64,000 nt of DNA, from positions 3,241,001 through 3,305,000 of the forward strand of contig NZ_JBGNFV010000001.1 of NCBI RefSeq assembly GCF_041449215.1. Direction: 5' to 3'. The stretch comes from Roseivirga sp. BDSF3-8. Lineage in GTDB: Bacteria > Bacteroidota > Bacteroidia > Cytophagales > Cyclobacteriaceae. Made by a program: the position numbers and the translations under genes. The notes beneath the pieces were generated by a model that was not told the origin of the DNA, made no database searches, and was given only the letters and a program-made list of their open reading frames with translations. Below, piece after piece: positions 45,946 through 53,301 of this stretch. Position 1 is the first letter of the stretch; the number at the start of each line of letters is the position of its first letter.

Positions 45946-46386
45946 GTGAAAGATAGAATTGAAAAACTTGTTGGGTATGCTCTGAGCCTTGATGGAGATG
46001 AAAAAGGCGAAGCTCAAGTGTTTTGTGATAGGTTTTTCCAAGTATTTGGAGATGGAGGCTACAAAGAAGCGGGTGCAACTCTTGAATTTCGTATAAAGAC
46101 AAAAAGAAAGACAAACTTCGCTGATTTACTGTGGGGGAATCGTGTTTTAATCGAAATTAAAAAGAAAGGTGCACAGCTTCCAAGTCACCGCACTCAAATA
46201 TTTGATTGTTGGAGGAAACTAAGACCTGATCAACCGAAGTACTTACTTGTGTAAATTTTAGGATTAAATCTTGAAGTTGCGGGTAGAATACGAAATGGAG
46301 AAGAAGTCCAAGCCCCTGGTTTACCTGAATGCGTAAAAGAAAAAAAAGAGTTTGTGAGTGAAGATTGTATTAAAATGCTAAAATAG
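45946..46386 (+). pseudogene. Collapsed MmeI-like (type IIG) restriction-modification gene
   Basis: A GTG-started frame of 102 codons resembles the N-terminal part of single-chain restriction-modification enzymes: KGEAQVFCDRFFQVFG, then NFADLLWGNRVLIEIKKKG, which holds a D-x-ExK nuclease core. It ends at TAA 46252-46254. The same frame continues directly to 46386 with LNLEVAGRIRNGEEVQAPGL and SEDCIKML, which reads like the C-terminus of such enzymes. The ~800-residue methyltransferase and recognition parts are missing. An internal deletion has therefore joined the two ends, leaving a dead gene. The family assignment rests on remembered patterns and is less certain than the break itself. Confidence 0.65.
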
Positions 46387-46412
46387 AAAAACGGCCAGTG
46401 TACAAAAAAGTA

Positions 46413-46471
46413 TAAATGGCTATGCTCGCTATCGCTCGTACAGTGTTTATTCAGTCATTGTAAGCCATTTA
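46413..46471. repeat. 9-bp inverted repeat enclosing a boundary motif
   Basis: TAAATGGCT (46413-46421) and AGCCATTTA (46463-46471) are perfect reverse complements with 41 bases between. The inner part holds CATTGTAAGCC at 46456-46466. It marks the right edge of the AT-rich block. Confidence 0.6.
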
Positions 46472-46585
46472 GGGAAACTACACATTATAAGCCTCCCCCA
46501 AAACCGAACCGTTCAAAGTAGAGAAATAGCGCCGGGAGGTCAGGCCGGCCATATTTAATGAATTGCTCTATAGAAACCCAACCTG

Positions 46586-47749
46586 CTACTCCACCACCAC
46601 CCGTGGTAACTCCTGCGGAAGGCGGGTAAGTAGCTCGTAGTTCAATTGATTGCTCATTTGCTCGAAGCTTGCCACGCTAATACTGTTTTCACCCTGGTGG
46701 CCTATCAATACCACCTCATCGCCACGCATGGCATCTTCTACCTCCGTCACATCCACCATCACCAGGTTCATGTTCACAATACCCAGCACAGGCGTTACCT
46801 TGCCCCTGATCAGGGCATTTCCCTGGTTACTGAAATTACGTGAAAAGCCGTAGGCGTAACCGATAGGGATTACCGCGATAACCATATCCTTTTGTGCCTG
46901 GTAGGCGGTGCCATACCCCACAAACTCTCCGAACCGTACCCGCTTCAGCGTCATGATATAGCTTTTCCAGGAGATGACTCGCCGCAACGGATCCTGCTGA
47001 CCTATACGCCCCTGCACCATGCAGCGTATCATGGTCTCTTTGCTGGGCCAGAAGCCATACAGCAGTATGCCCACCCGCACCATATTGTACTGGAAGTCAG
47101 GGTAGGAGATAAGTGTAGCTGAGCAGCCCACATGCACCCTCTTCGCCTGAAACCCGTGATTCTGAAAGTGCTCCTGCAGTTCCCTGAACTTAGCGGACTG
47201 ATCTGCCACACGAGTGTGATTGCTTATACTCTCAGACCCGGCAAAGTGGGTACAGAAGCCCTCCAGGATGAAATGCTCACGGTACGCGTCCAGCAGGTCA
47301 ATCGCGGCCGGCAGGTTTGCTTCTTCCAGTCCCGTACGGTTCATGCCCGTTTCCAGTTCTAGGTGGATCCGCGCTAGCTTCCCTATTGATTCGGCAGCTT
47401 TCAGTGCAGCCTCCAGTCGCTCCAGATCGAAGACGTAAAACTGCATTTCTCTCTCTATCACCTGCGGGAGGTCTTCATCCGCCACCTGGCCCATGATCAT
47501 GAGCTCGTAATCCGTGGTGGAGAGGCTTTTTTGCACCCTGTCGGCCTCAGTACTGCTAAATACACTAAAGTGTCGTATACCAGCCTTATGAGCCAGGGGT
47601 ACGAACTGCTCTATACCATGGCCATAGGCATTTCCTTTCACGACAGCAGACAGCTGCACATCAGGAGCCATTTGGGTTTTTACAAAAAATATATTGTGCC
47701 TCAGCGCAGACTCGCTGAGTTCGATCCGCGAATGCGAAATCATGGGCAT
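46586..47749 (-). CDS. alr: Alanine racemase
   Basis: PLP enzyme interconverting L- and D-alanine for peptidoglycan. The 387-residue protein has the PLP-lysine in AVVKGNAYGHG (Lys38), the catalytic Tyr region FVGYGTAYQAQKD and the barrel motif LELETGMNRTG. It is the last gene of a minus-strand run that begins with the symporter, 10 bases after the M20 peptidase gene. A second, different racemase is two genes upstream, so this one may be dedicated to the operon or be the housekeeping copy. Confidence 0.94.
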   Translation of the reverse strand: MPMISHSRIELSESALRHNIFFVKTQMAPDVQLSAVVKGNAYGHGIEQFVPLAHKAGIRHFSVFSSTEADRVQKSLSTTDYELMIMGQVADEDLPQVIEREMQFYVFDLERLEAALKAAESIGKLARIHLELETGMNRTGLEEANLPAAIDLLDAYREHFILEGFCTHFAGSESISNHTRVADQSAKFRELQEHFQNHGFQAKRVHVGCSATLISYPDFQYNMVRVGILLYGFWPSKETMIRCMVQGRIGQQDPLRRVISWKSYIMTLKRVRFGEFVGYGTAYQAQKDMVIAVIPIGYAYGFSRNFSNQGNALIRGKVTPVLGIVNMNLVMVDVTEVEDAMRGDEVVLIGHQGENSISVASFEQMSNQLNYELLTRLPQELPRVVVE

Positions 47750-47759
47750 TAGTGGTTAA

Positions 47760-48923
47760 CTAGTGATGGTTGAGTCCGCCTAACACCTTCTCGATCAGAG
47801 ACAGGTATATGCGCACACCTGTAGGAATTAACTCATCAGGAAAATCATAGTTTTCAGCATGGAGGTCAGGCACATCGTTTCCTGCACCAAGGCCGAAAAA
47901 CGACCCTTTGCTATCCTTAAGATAGTGGCCGAAATCTTCAGACCAGGGGAATGCCTCTTCCAGCCTTTGGCTGCTAAACCCGGCCGCAGCTACGGCGTCT
48001 TCCAGGATAGTTGTGGCCTCCTCATTATTCGTAGTGGCAGGAAACTTTTCACTTAGCGAAACCCTGACCCTAAGGCCGTATTTTTCCCCGATAGACCGTC
48101 CAATACGCTCTGCTGCCTGCACCAGATTTTCCATTCCTTCCGAGGTGATGCTCCTTATTGTGGCGCTTACAGTGGAGTTACCCGGAGCAACGCCAAAGGC
48201 TTTTTCGCCCAATCGGGCGTGTACAACTGTACATAGTGGCCTTATTTCCAGGGAAAACCCCTTAGGCAATGCATTCAATGCTACTATTAATTCACTAACA
48301 GCCAATGCCGGGCTTTTACCAGTGTGTGGCGTACCGGCGTGGGCAGTTTTTCCTTTGTAATCAATGGTGATGCCGCAGGACGCACTGGCAAAATGAGAGG
48401 CACGTGTGAAGGCTGTGTGATTAGTGTATTTCGGTAGATTGTGAATGCCAAAAATATAGTCTGGTTTGAGTGAAGCGTAGCGTTCGTCAGCTATAACCTG
48501 TTCAGCTCCTTTGCCTGTTTCCTCGGCAGGCTGGAAAAGCAGTACAAGCCGACCCTTAGCCGGCTTGTACTGCTTCATTTTAAGGCCTGCCCCTGCTACC
48601 ATAGCCGTATGGCCATCATGGCCGCATTTATGACTTATTGCTTCATGAATGCTCCTGTGGGCAAAGTCGTTTTCCTCCACAATAGGCAGGGCGTCAATAT
48701 CTGCCCTTAACATAAGCGTAGGGCCGGGTTCAGTACCATTATAAACTAATGCAAGCCCTGTACCGCCCAGACTAGGGTGTACTTCATCAGGACGACTATC
48801 ACGAAGGAATTCACTTAGGATCAAAGGGGTTCCGTACTCTTTTCCGGAAAGCTCCGGCTCCCTGTGCAGCCGTCTTCTCAGTGCCACAAGAGAGCGCGTC
48901 TCTTCGGCAGTAAGGTGTTTCAT
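47760..48923 (-). CDS. M20D family amidohydrolase (N-acyl amino acid hydrolase)
   Basis: A 387-residue metallo-amidohydrolase related to hippurate hydrolase and amino-acid deacylases. The metal-binding motif is SHKCGHDGHTAM near residue 95, the QPAEETGKGAEQVI stretch near residue 130 carries the general base, and HNLP and the late GAGNDVPDLHAENYDF provide further ligands. It would release an amino acid from an N-acyl form in the cytoplasm (no signal peptide). It overlaps the racemase gene by four bases. Confidence 0.9.
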   Translation of the reverse strand: MKHLTAEETRSLVALRRRLHREPELSGKEYGTPLILSEFLRDSRPDEVHPSLGGTGLALVYNGTEPGPTLMLRADIDALPIVEENDFAHRSIHEAISHKCGHDGHTAMVAGAGLKMKQYKPAKGRLVLLFQPAEETGKGAEQVIADERYASLKPDYIFGIHNLPKYTNHTAFTRASHFASASCGITIDYKGKTAHAGTPHTGKSPALAVSELIVALNALPKGFSLEIRPLCTVVHARLGEKAFGVAPGNSTVSATIRSITSEGMENLVQAAERIGRSIGEKYGLRVRVSLSEKFPATTNNEEATTILEDAVAAAGFSSQRLEEAFPWSEDFGHYLKDSKGSFFGLGAGNDVPDLHAENYDFPDELIPTGVRIYLSLIEKVLGGLNHH

Positions 48924-49993
48924 TCAGTTACTTTCTTTTCTATATAGTGACTGTTTAAAATAGCAAGAGCCCCCATATATTTCAGCTTGAATTTTATCTG
49001 GTCGCCCACCTTCATCTTTTCAGGGTTGGTACCCAGATCCAGTACCAGCATGTCTGAACTGGCACCTACTATTTCAAAATCATGCCCCTCTAATATGAGA
49101 TATTTAGGGTCTATGTCCAACAGGCCTATGTCCAGGATGGCACGATAAGCGGTTTGTCCATATAGCGATTCATCTATTTCAGTTACCTCACCTTGAGGGT
49201 TCGCGGCCAGCTCTCCGATAGGGACTACGGGTTTTTTAGTGATCTCGATAATTTCAGTGAAGAGCTCAAAAACATCATCATGCATGCCCGGGATCACCCC
49301 TTCATTAAAAAGGTCAGCTCCAAAATACAGCGTTTCTCCCACACGGAAGTGATTTACCCCTTTGGGTAATTGCTTGTTTAGCAATAAGGGAATAGTCACA
49401 CTGGTACCACCACTGACCCAGGGTATTTCCTTGCCAAACTTCAGTTCAATTATTTGCTTATAAAGACTGAGCTGGATCAGCTTGTCCTGTGAAGGCATGA
49501 CACCGTGAAGGCAGTTCAGATTTGTACCCAGGCCGATTATCTCCAGGTTAGGGAGTTCAAACACTTTAGCATAGAACTCGATCAGATGATCCCCCATGAC
49601 CCCTTCTCGCAAGTCTCCCGTTTCAATCATAATTATGACCTTATGAGTCTTGCCCTGTTTAGTAGCCTCATCACTCAGGAGCTTCATCGTAAAGTACTCC
49701 GTATTCATGCTTACATCAGCATACTGGATCACATCCGGAATACTTCTGCGAGCCGGGGGCTTAATGTAGCAGGTTTGTACAGAGTTATCGATCTCTTTGA
49801 CTCGCTTAAGATTACTGATCCGTGAATCGTGTATTTCTTTACACCCCAGATTTATCAGTTCCTTAAGATACCTTCTGTTACCACAAAGAATCTTCGAGAC
49901 TATGCCCCAGGAGATTTCACTTCCTGCAAAAGTTTGCTGAAGGAAATCGAAGTTTTCTTTAAGTTTATGCCGATATAGTTTCAGGTAAGCCAT
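48920..49993 (-). CDS. Alanine/ornithine racemase family PLP enzyme
   Basis: A 357-residue fold-type III PLP enzyme related to ornithine racemase and YhfX rather than to Alr. The PLP lysine is in GIVSKILCGN (Lys34). The typical stretches KEIHDSRISNLKRV, MIETGDLREGV and SGGTSVT follow, and the C-terminus is beta-rich (LVLDLGTNPEKMKVGDQIKFK). It would racemise a free amino acid; the side chain cannot be predicted. It overlaps the M20 gene and starts two bases after the GNAT stop. Confidence 0.85.
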   Translation of the reverse strand: MAYLKLYRHKLKENFDFLQQTFAGSEISWGIVSKILCGNRRYLKELINLGCKEIHDSRISNLKRVKEIDNSVQTCYIKPPARRSIPDVIQYADVSMNTEYFTMKLLSDEATKQGKTHKVIIMIETGDLREGVMGDHLIEFYAKVFELPNLEIIGLGTNLNCLHGVMPSQDKLIQLSLYKQIIELKFGKEIPWVSGGTSVTIPLLLNKQLPKGVNHFRVGETLYFGADLFNEGVIPGMHDDVFELFTEIIEITKKPVVPIGELAANPQGEVTEIDESLYGQTAYRAILDIGLLDIDPKYLILEGHDFEIVGASSDMLVLDLGTNPEKMKVGDQIKFKLKYMGALAILNSHYIEKKVTE

Positions 49994-49995
49994 GC

Positions 49996-50448
49996 TTATT
50001 TCGTGTATCTCATCTCCAGATATTTATTTGTGAAGCCCAGGCGTTCGTAAAGCCTTTTGGCAGGGTTATCGGGTTCAACGTGAAGTGCAACGGCACCCTT
50101 AGCCATATCCAGTGCCCTTTCCATTAGTTGCTTTCCAATGCCTTTTCCCCGCTGGTCCTGATGTACAGCAATATATACAAGAAGGTTTTCCGGCACGAAG
50201 CCCTCCATTCCTGTCTTATTTATTACTACGGCTCCTTTAATATCTCCATTTTCACGCGCCACCAGTACAAAACCACCCTGATGGGCAAAGTCGCTGAGAG
50301 CGTAATCCAGGCACTTCATAATGTCCTCTTTAGGATCACCATACTTACCCAGATGCTCAAACAGAAATGTGGCTATCTCGTCTTTCTGAAGAAAGGTTGG
50401 AGTGTCTATTGCGCTCAGTACCTGAAATTCCATTGTTGCTGTTTGCAT
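49996..50448 (-). CDS. GNAT N-acetyltransferase
   Basis: A 150-residue acetyltransferase. The acetyl-CoA loop is QDQRGKGIGKQLMERAL (about residues 94-110) and the C-terminal KRLYERLGF closes the fold. The acceptor is unknown; with a deacylase and racemases next to it, an amino-acid amino group is a reasonable guess. The start lies inside the symporter gene: the two overlap by 92 bases in different frames (77 if the second ATG at 50433 is used). Confidence 0.85.
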   Translation of the reverse strand: MQTATMEFQVLSAIDTPTFLQKDEIATFLFEHLGKYGDPKEDIMKCLDYALSDFAHQGGFVLVARENGDIKGAVVINKTGMEGFVPENLLVYIAVHQDQRGKGIGKQLMERALDMAKGAVALHVEPDNPAKRLYERLGFTNKYLEMRYTK

Positions 50449-51862
50449 TATGTTTATCGGGAAATAAATAAGATATTACTATAAATACGATTAAAGCCGC
50501 TGTAAGGCCGAAAATATTTGCATCCAATTTATACGGTAAGGCTATATCACTCAGGATAAGCACCACCGTGGTCACACCACCGATCAGCATAGCCCAGAAT
50601 GCTCCGGCCGCACTGCTCTTTTTCCAAAAAAGCGCCCCTAAAACCGGTATAAAAAGTCCGGATACCATAAAGGCATAAGAATACAGCATAAGTCCGAGGA
50701 CCTCCGTCATCTGAGTAGCCAGGAGCAAGGCAAGGCCACCTAGTATGAAGGTGGCTATTTGTGAATAGCGAAGATGATGTTTAGAGTTCATTCCCCTCTC
50801 ACCAATTAGATCAGTCATTACATTACCACTGGCTGCCATCAGGCAACTATCTGCTGTTGATAAAATAGCGCTGAAATAAGCTGACATCATCAGACCTAGT
50901 ATACCAGCAGGCAATATGGTACGTAATAGTAACGGAAGTCCGGTTTCTGCGTCCATTGTGGCGGCAGAAAAGTCTCCTAATAAGCCTTGCTCAGCAGCCA
51001 CGCGTGACATTAGGCCGAGCATTACACCCATGAAGGCCATAATTGGCCACTCAAACAGACCTGCATAAAACCAGGCTTTCTTTGCTGATTTAACATCTTT
51101 GGTGGCATAGATACGCTGATAGAGGGTCATGCCCACAAACCATATAGGGATGATAGTAACCCCCCAGTTCAGTAAGTCCGTCCACGTAAGATTGCTCATA
51201 GATACCATCTCAGCCGGTACCGTTTCGGTAATGCCTTCCCAGCCACCAACAGCTACCCATGCCATAGGGATACCAATAAAAATAAGTCCGGCCATCAGGA
51301 TGATCCACTGGATAGTATCTGTATAGATGACAGCTTTTAATCCACCCATAACAGTATACACCACTGCCACGATACCCATCACGAGAAGTGCAGTGGTCAT
51401 GTCCATGGTAGGAAATGTACCATTAGCCAGTTTGGCACCCGCCAGTATCTGTGAACTGGTAAATCCAGTGTAGCCTATTGCTGAAATGATACCTGCCAGT
51501 AGGGCAACCCTGGCACCATACCAGTGGCCAAACAGTTGGGGAAAGGTTAGAAATTTGGCAAATGCACTATTTCCTTTAATTTTTGGTATCAGAAGTACGG
51601 CTGCAAGCCAGGCTCCTATAAGTCCGGTAAAAAGCATCCAGCTGCCTGCAAGACCTATGGTAAACCCAAGGCCCCCAAGGCCTATGCTAAAGCCACCCCC
51701 TACATCTGTTGCTACTACCGAAAGTCCTACATGAAGACTACCCATTTTTCGACCGCCAACATAGTAGTCATCCTGATCTTTATTTTTCCCCATGAAGTAA
51801 TATCCGACGCCGAGCATACCGATCATGTACGCTATAAATATTAGCAGGTCAATTAGTTGCAT
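50357..51862 (-). CDS. Sodium:solute symporter
   Basis: A 501-residue SSS-family inner-membrane transporter with about 13 helices, coupling Na+ entry to solute uptake. The start MQLIDLLIFIAYMIGMLGVG, the loop GGRKMGSLHVGLSVVATDVGGG and the AILSTADSCLMAASGNV segment are typical. The last ~30 residues after FPDKH are polar and lie in the region shared with the GNAT gene, so the stop may once have been earlier. Substrate unknown; the operon suggests an amino acid or acylated amino acid. A palindrome upstream is a likely regulator site. Confidence 0.92.
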   Translation of the reverse strand: MQLIDLLIFIAYMIGMLGVGYYFMGKNKDQDDYYVGGRKMGSLHVGLSVVATDVGGGFSIGLGGLGFTIGLAGSWMLFTGLIGAWLAAVLLIPKIKGNSAFAKFLTFPQLFGHWYGARVALLAGIISAIGYTGFTSSQILAGAKLANGTFPTMDMTTALLVMGIVAVVYTVMGGLKAVIYTDTIQWIILMAGLIFIGIPMAWVAVGGWEGITETVPAEMVSMSNLTWTDLLNWGVTIIPIWFVGMTLYQRIYATKDVKSAKKAWFYAGLFEWPIMAFMGVMLGLMSRVAAEQGLLGDFSAATMDAETGLPLLLRTILPAGILGLMMSAYFSAILSTADSCLMAASGNVMTDLIGERGMNSKHHLRYSQIATFILGGLALLLATQMTEVLGLMLYSYAFMVSGLFIPVLGALFWKKSSAAGAFWAMLIGGVTTVVLILSDIALPYKLDANIFGLTAALIVFIVISYLFPDKHNANSNNGISGTERNRHSNLSSERRDSHISV

Positions 51863-51911
51863 GAAGTAGACTGGGATTTAATGATAGGAATGCAATTTTT
51901 GCTAAGTAGAT

Positions 51912-51934
51912 AACAAAATTTATGTGATTTTGTT
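51912..51934 (-). promoter_or_regulatory. Likely MarR operator before the symporter operon
   Basis: AACAAAAT and ATTTTGTT, perfect inverted repeats with a 7-base spacer, 50 bases before the symporter ATG. A TAAATTTG box on the minus strand (51945-51952) lies just upstream, so a bound regulator would block transcription start. A MarR gene is adjacent. Confidence 0.55.
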
Positions 51935-51944
51935 TCTGCACGAA

Positions 51945-51952
51945 CAAATTTA
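51945..51952 (-). promoter_or_regulatory. Possible -7 promoter box of the symporter operon
   Basis: TAAATTTG on the minus strand fits the TAnnTTTG consensus. No TTG is seen at the exact -33 distance, so it is only suggestive. Confidence 0.4.
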
Positions 51953-51975
51953 GTTAAAAAATCTATTAATGTGAA

Positions 51976-52479
51976 TTAAACTGCATCTCCGGATTGATTG
52001 CCCTTGTTTTCCTGGAATTCCTCGGCCATGAGGAGAGGAGATGCCTCAATCTGATCGATACCCAGAAACACAGTTAGCATATATAGTGATTCGTTGATTT
52101 TTTTCTGCTCAGCGTCAGGGGCTTCTGACAGCTTTTTGATAAGTCTGACCTGGATAGGATCGGGGATAGTGCTTAACATATTCAGGCTATGCGTAGTAAG
52201 GCCTACATAGCTAGTTCGCTTATCATTTTTTTTTGGAAGACGCTCCAACAGGTTTTTTTTGACCATCCTGTCTACCACCCCAGTTACTGTGCTGCGACTA
52301 AGGTTAAGTTGCTCACACAGTTCTTTTTGGGTTACCTGCTGTTGAGGAGTTACCTGAAGCCGGCGTAAAACCAGGAGTTGGGTAATCGTAAGCCCATGCT
52401 CTTTCTGCAGCTTTTTGGATTCTAGGTTCAGCGCCCTGATAATCTTTCGGATGTTCCGTAATATGTCTTCCGTATGCAT
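51976..52479 (-). CDS. MarR family transcriptional regulator
   Basis: A 167-residue winged-helix repressor-type protein. The DNA-binding part is TITQLLVLRRLQVTPQQQVTQKEL..LNLSRSTVTGVVDRMVKKNLLERLPKKNDKRTSYVGLT (recognition helix in SRSTVTGVVDRM). Members sense small ligands and repress nearby genes. It sits 113 bases upstream of the symporter operon on the same strand, with a palindrome in between, so that operon is the likely target. Confidence 0.92.
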   Translation of the reverse strand: MHTEDILRNIRKIIRALNLESKKLQKEHGLTITQLLVLRRLQVTPQQQVTQKELCEQLNLSRSTVTGVVDRMVKKNLLERLPKKNDKRTSYVGLTTHSLNMLSTIPDPIQVRLIKKLSEAPDAEQKKINESLYMLTVFLGIDQIEASPLLMAEEFQENKGNQSGDAV

Positions 52480-52495
52480 CGCTCTGAAAAAATAA

Positions 52496-52522
52496 AAGCC
52501 GGCAGAGAGACTCTGCCGGCTT
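52496..52522 (-). terminator. Rho-independent terminator of the sdh operon
   Basis: AAGCCGGCAGAG and CTCTGCCGGCTT form a perfect 12-bp stem with a 3-base loop. On the minus strand it is followed by TTATTTTTTC, placing it after sdhB and before the MarR gene. Confidence 0.9.
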
Positions 52523-52547
52523 AAATACTTATCAACGCATAATTTTG

Positions 52548-53300
52548 TTATACGTTTTCTGATGTTGCTTTAGCACCCAGGTATTCGGCATTCAGCTTAG
52601 CAATGTTTTCAAGCTTGATCTCCTTAGGGCACTCGGCTGAGCATGCACCTGTATTGGTACAAGCTCCGAAACCTTCGGCATCCATTTGTGCCACCATTTT
52701 TTCAGCTCTGCTCTTGCGCTCTACCTGGCCCTGGGGCAGCCATGCAAGCTGCGATACCTTAGCACTTACGAACAGCATAGCAGAAGCATTTTTACATGCA
52801 GCTACGCAGGCACCGCAGCCAATACATGTAGCCGCGTCGAATGCCTTATCCGCCACGTTTTTGGGTATTGGAATCTCATTGGCATCAGGTGTACCACCGG
52901 TATTAACGCTTACATATCCGCCGGACTCAATGATCCGGTCGAAAGATGAACGGTTGGTTACCAGGTCCTTAACCACAGGAAATGCCTTGGCTCTCCAGGG
53001 TTCTATGGTAATGCTTTGTCCGTCCTTGAAGGCTCTCATGTGAAGCTGGCAGGCAGTAGTACCTTTCCAGGGGCCATGAGGCCGTCCATTAATATATAGA
53101 CTACAGCTACCGCAAATACCTTCACGGCAGTCGTGATCGAATTCTACAGGATCTTCGCCTTTAGCTACCAGTTGCTCGTTAAGCACATCCAGCATTTCCA
53201 GAAAAGACATCTCCGGAATGATGTCATCGACTTCGTAGCCTACGAATTTACCTTTATCAGTGGCGTTCTTCTGACGCCATATATTCAGAGTAAGTTTCAT
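52548..53300 (-). CDS. sdhB: Succinate dehydrogenase / fumarate reductase iron-sulfur subunit
   Basis: Carries electrons from the flavoprotein to the membrane subunit of complex II. The 250-residue protein has the [2Fe-2S] motif CREGICGSC (with a later Cys in TTACQLH), and two ferredoxin-like motifs, [15 protein letters not shown] and [15 protein letters not shown], for the [4Fe-4S] and [3Fe-4S] clusters. It is last in sdhCAB, one base after sdhA. Confidence 0.96.
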   Translation of the reverse strand: MKLTLNIWRQKNATDKGKFVGYEVDDIIPEMSFLEMLDVLNEQLVAKGEDPVEFDHDCREGICGSCSLYINGRPHGPWKGTTACQLHMRAFKDGQSITIEPWRAKAFPVVKDLVTNRSSFDRIIESGGYVSVNTGGTPDANEIPIPKNVADKAFDAATCIGCGACVAACKNASAMLFVSAKVSQLAWLPQGQVERKSRAEKMVAQMDAEGFGACTNTGACSAECPKEIKLENIAKLNAEYLGAKATSENV

Positions 53301-53301
53301 A

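Noticed and set aside
42031-46471. Classical integron with attC sites
   Set aside because: The recurring motif does not fit the GTTRRRY core (a T follows GTTG), no paired 7-base arms were found and no integrase gene is present. Kept only as a cassette-like pattern.
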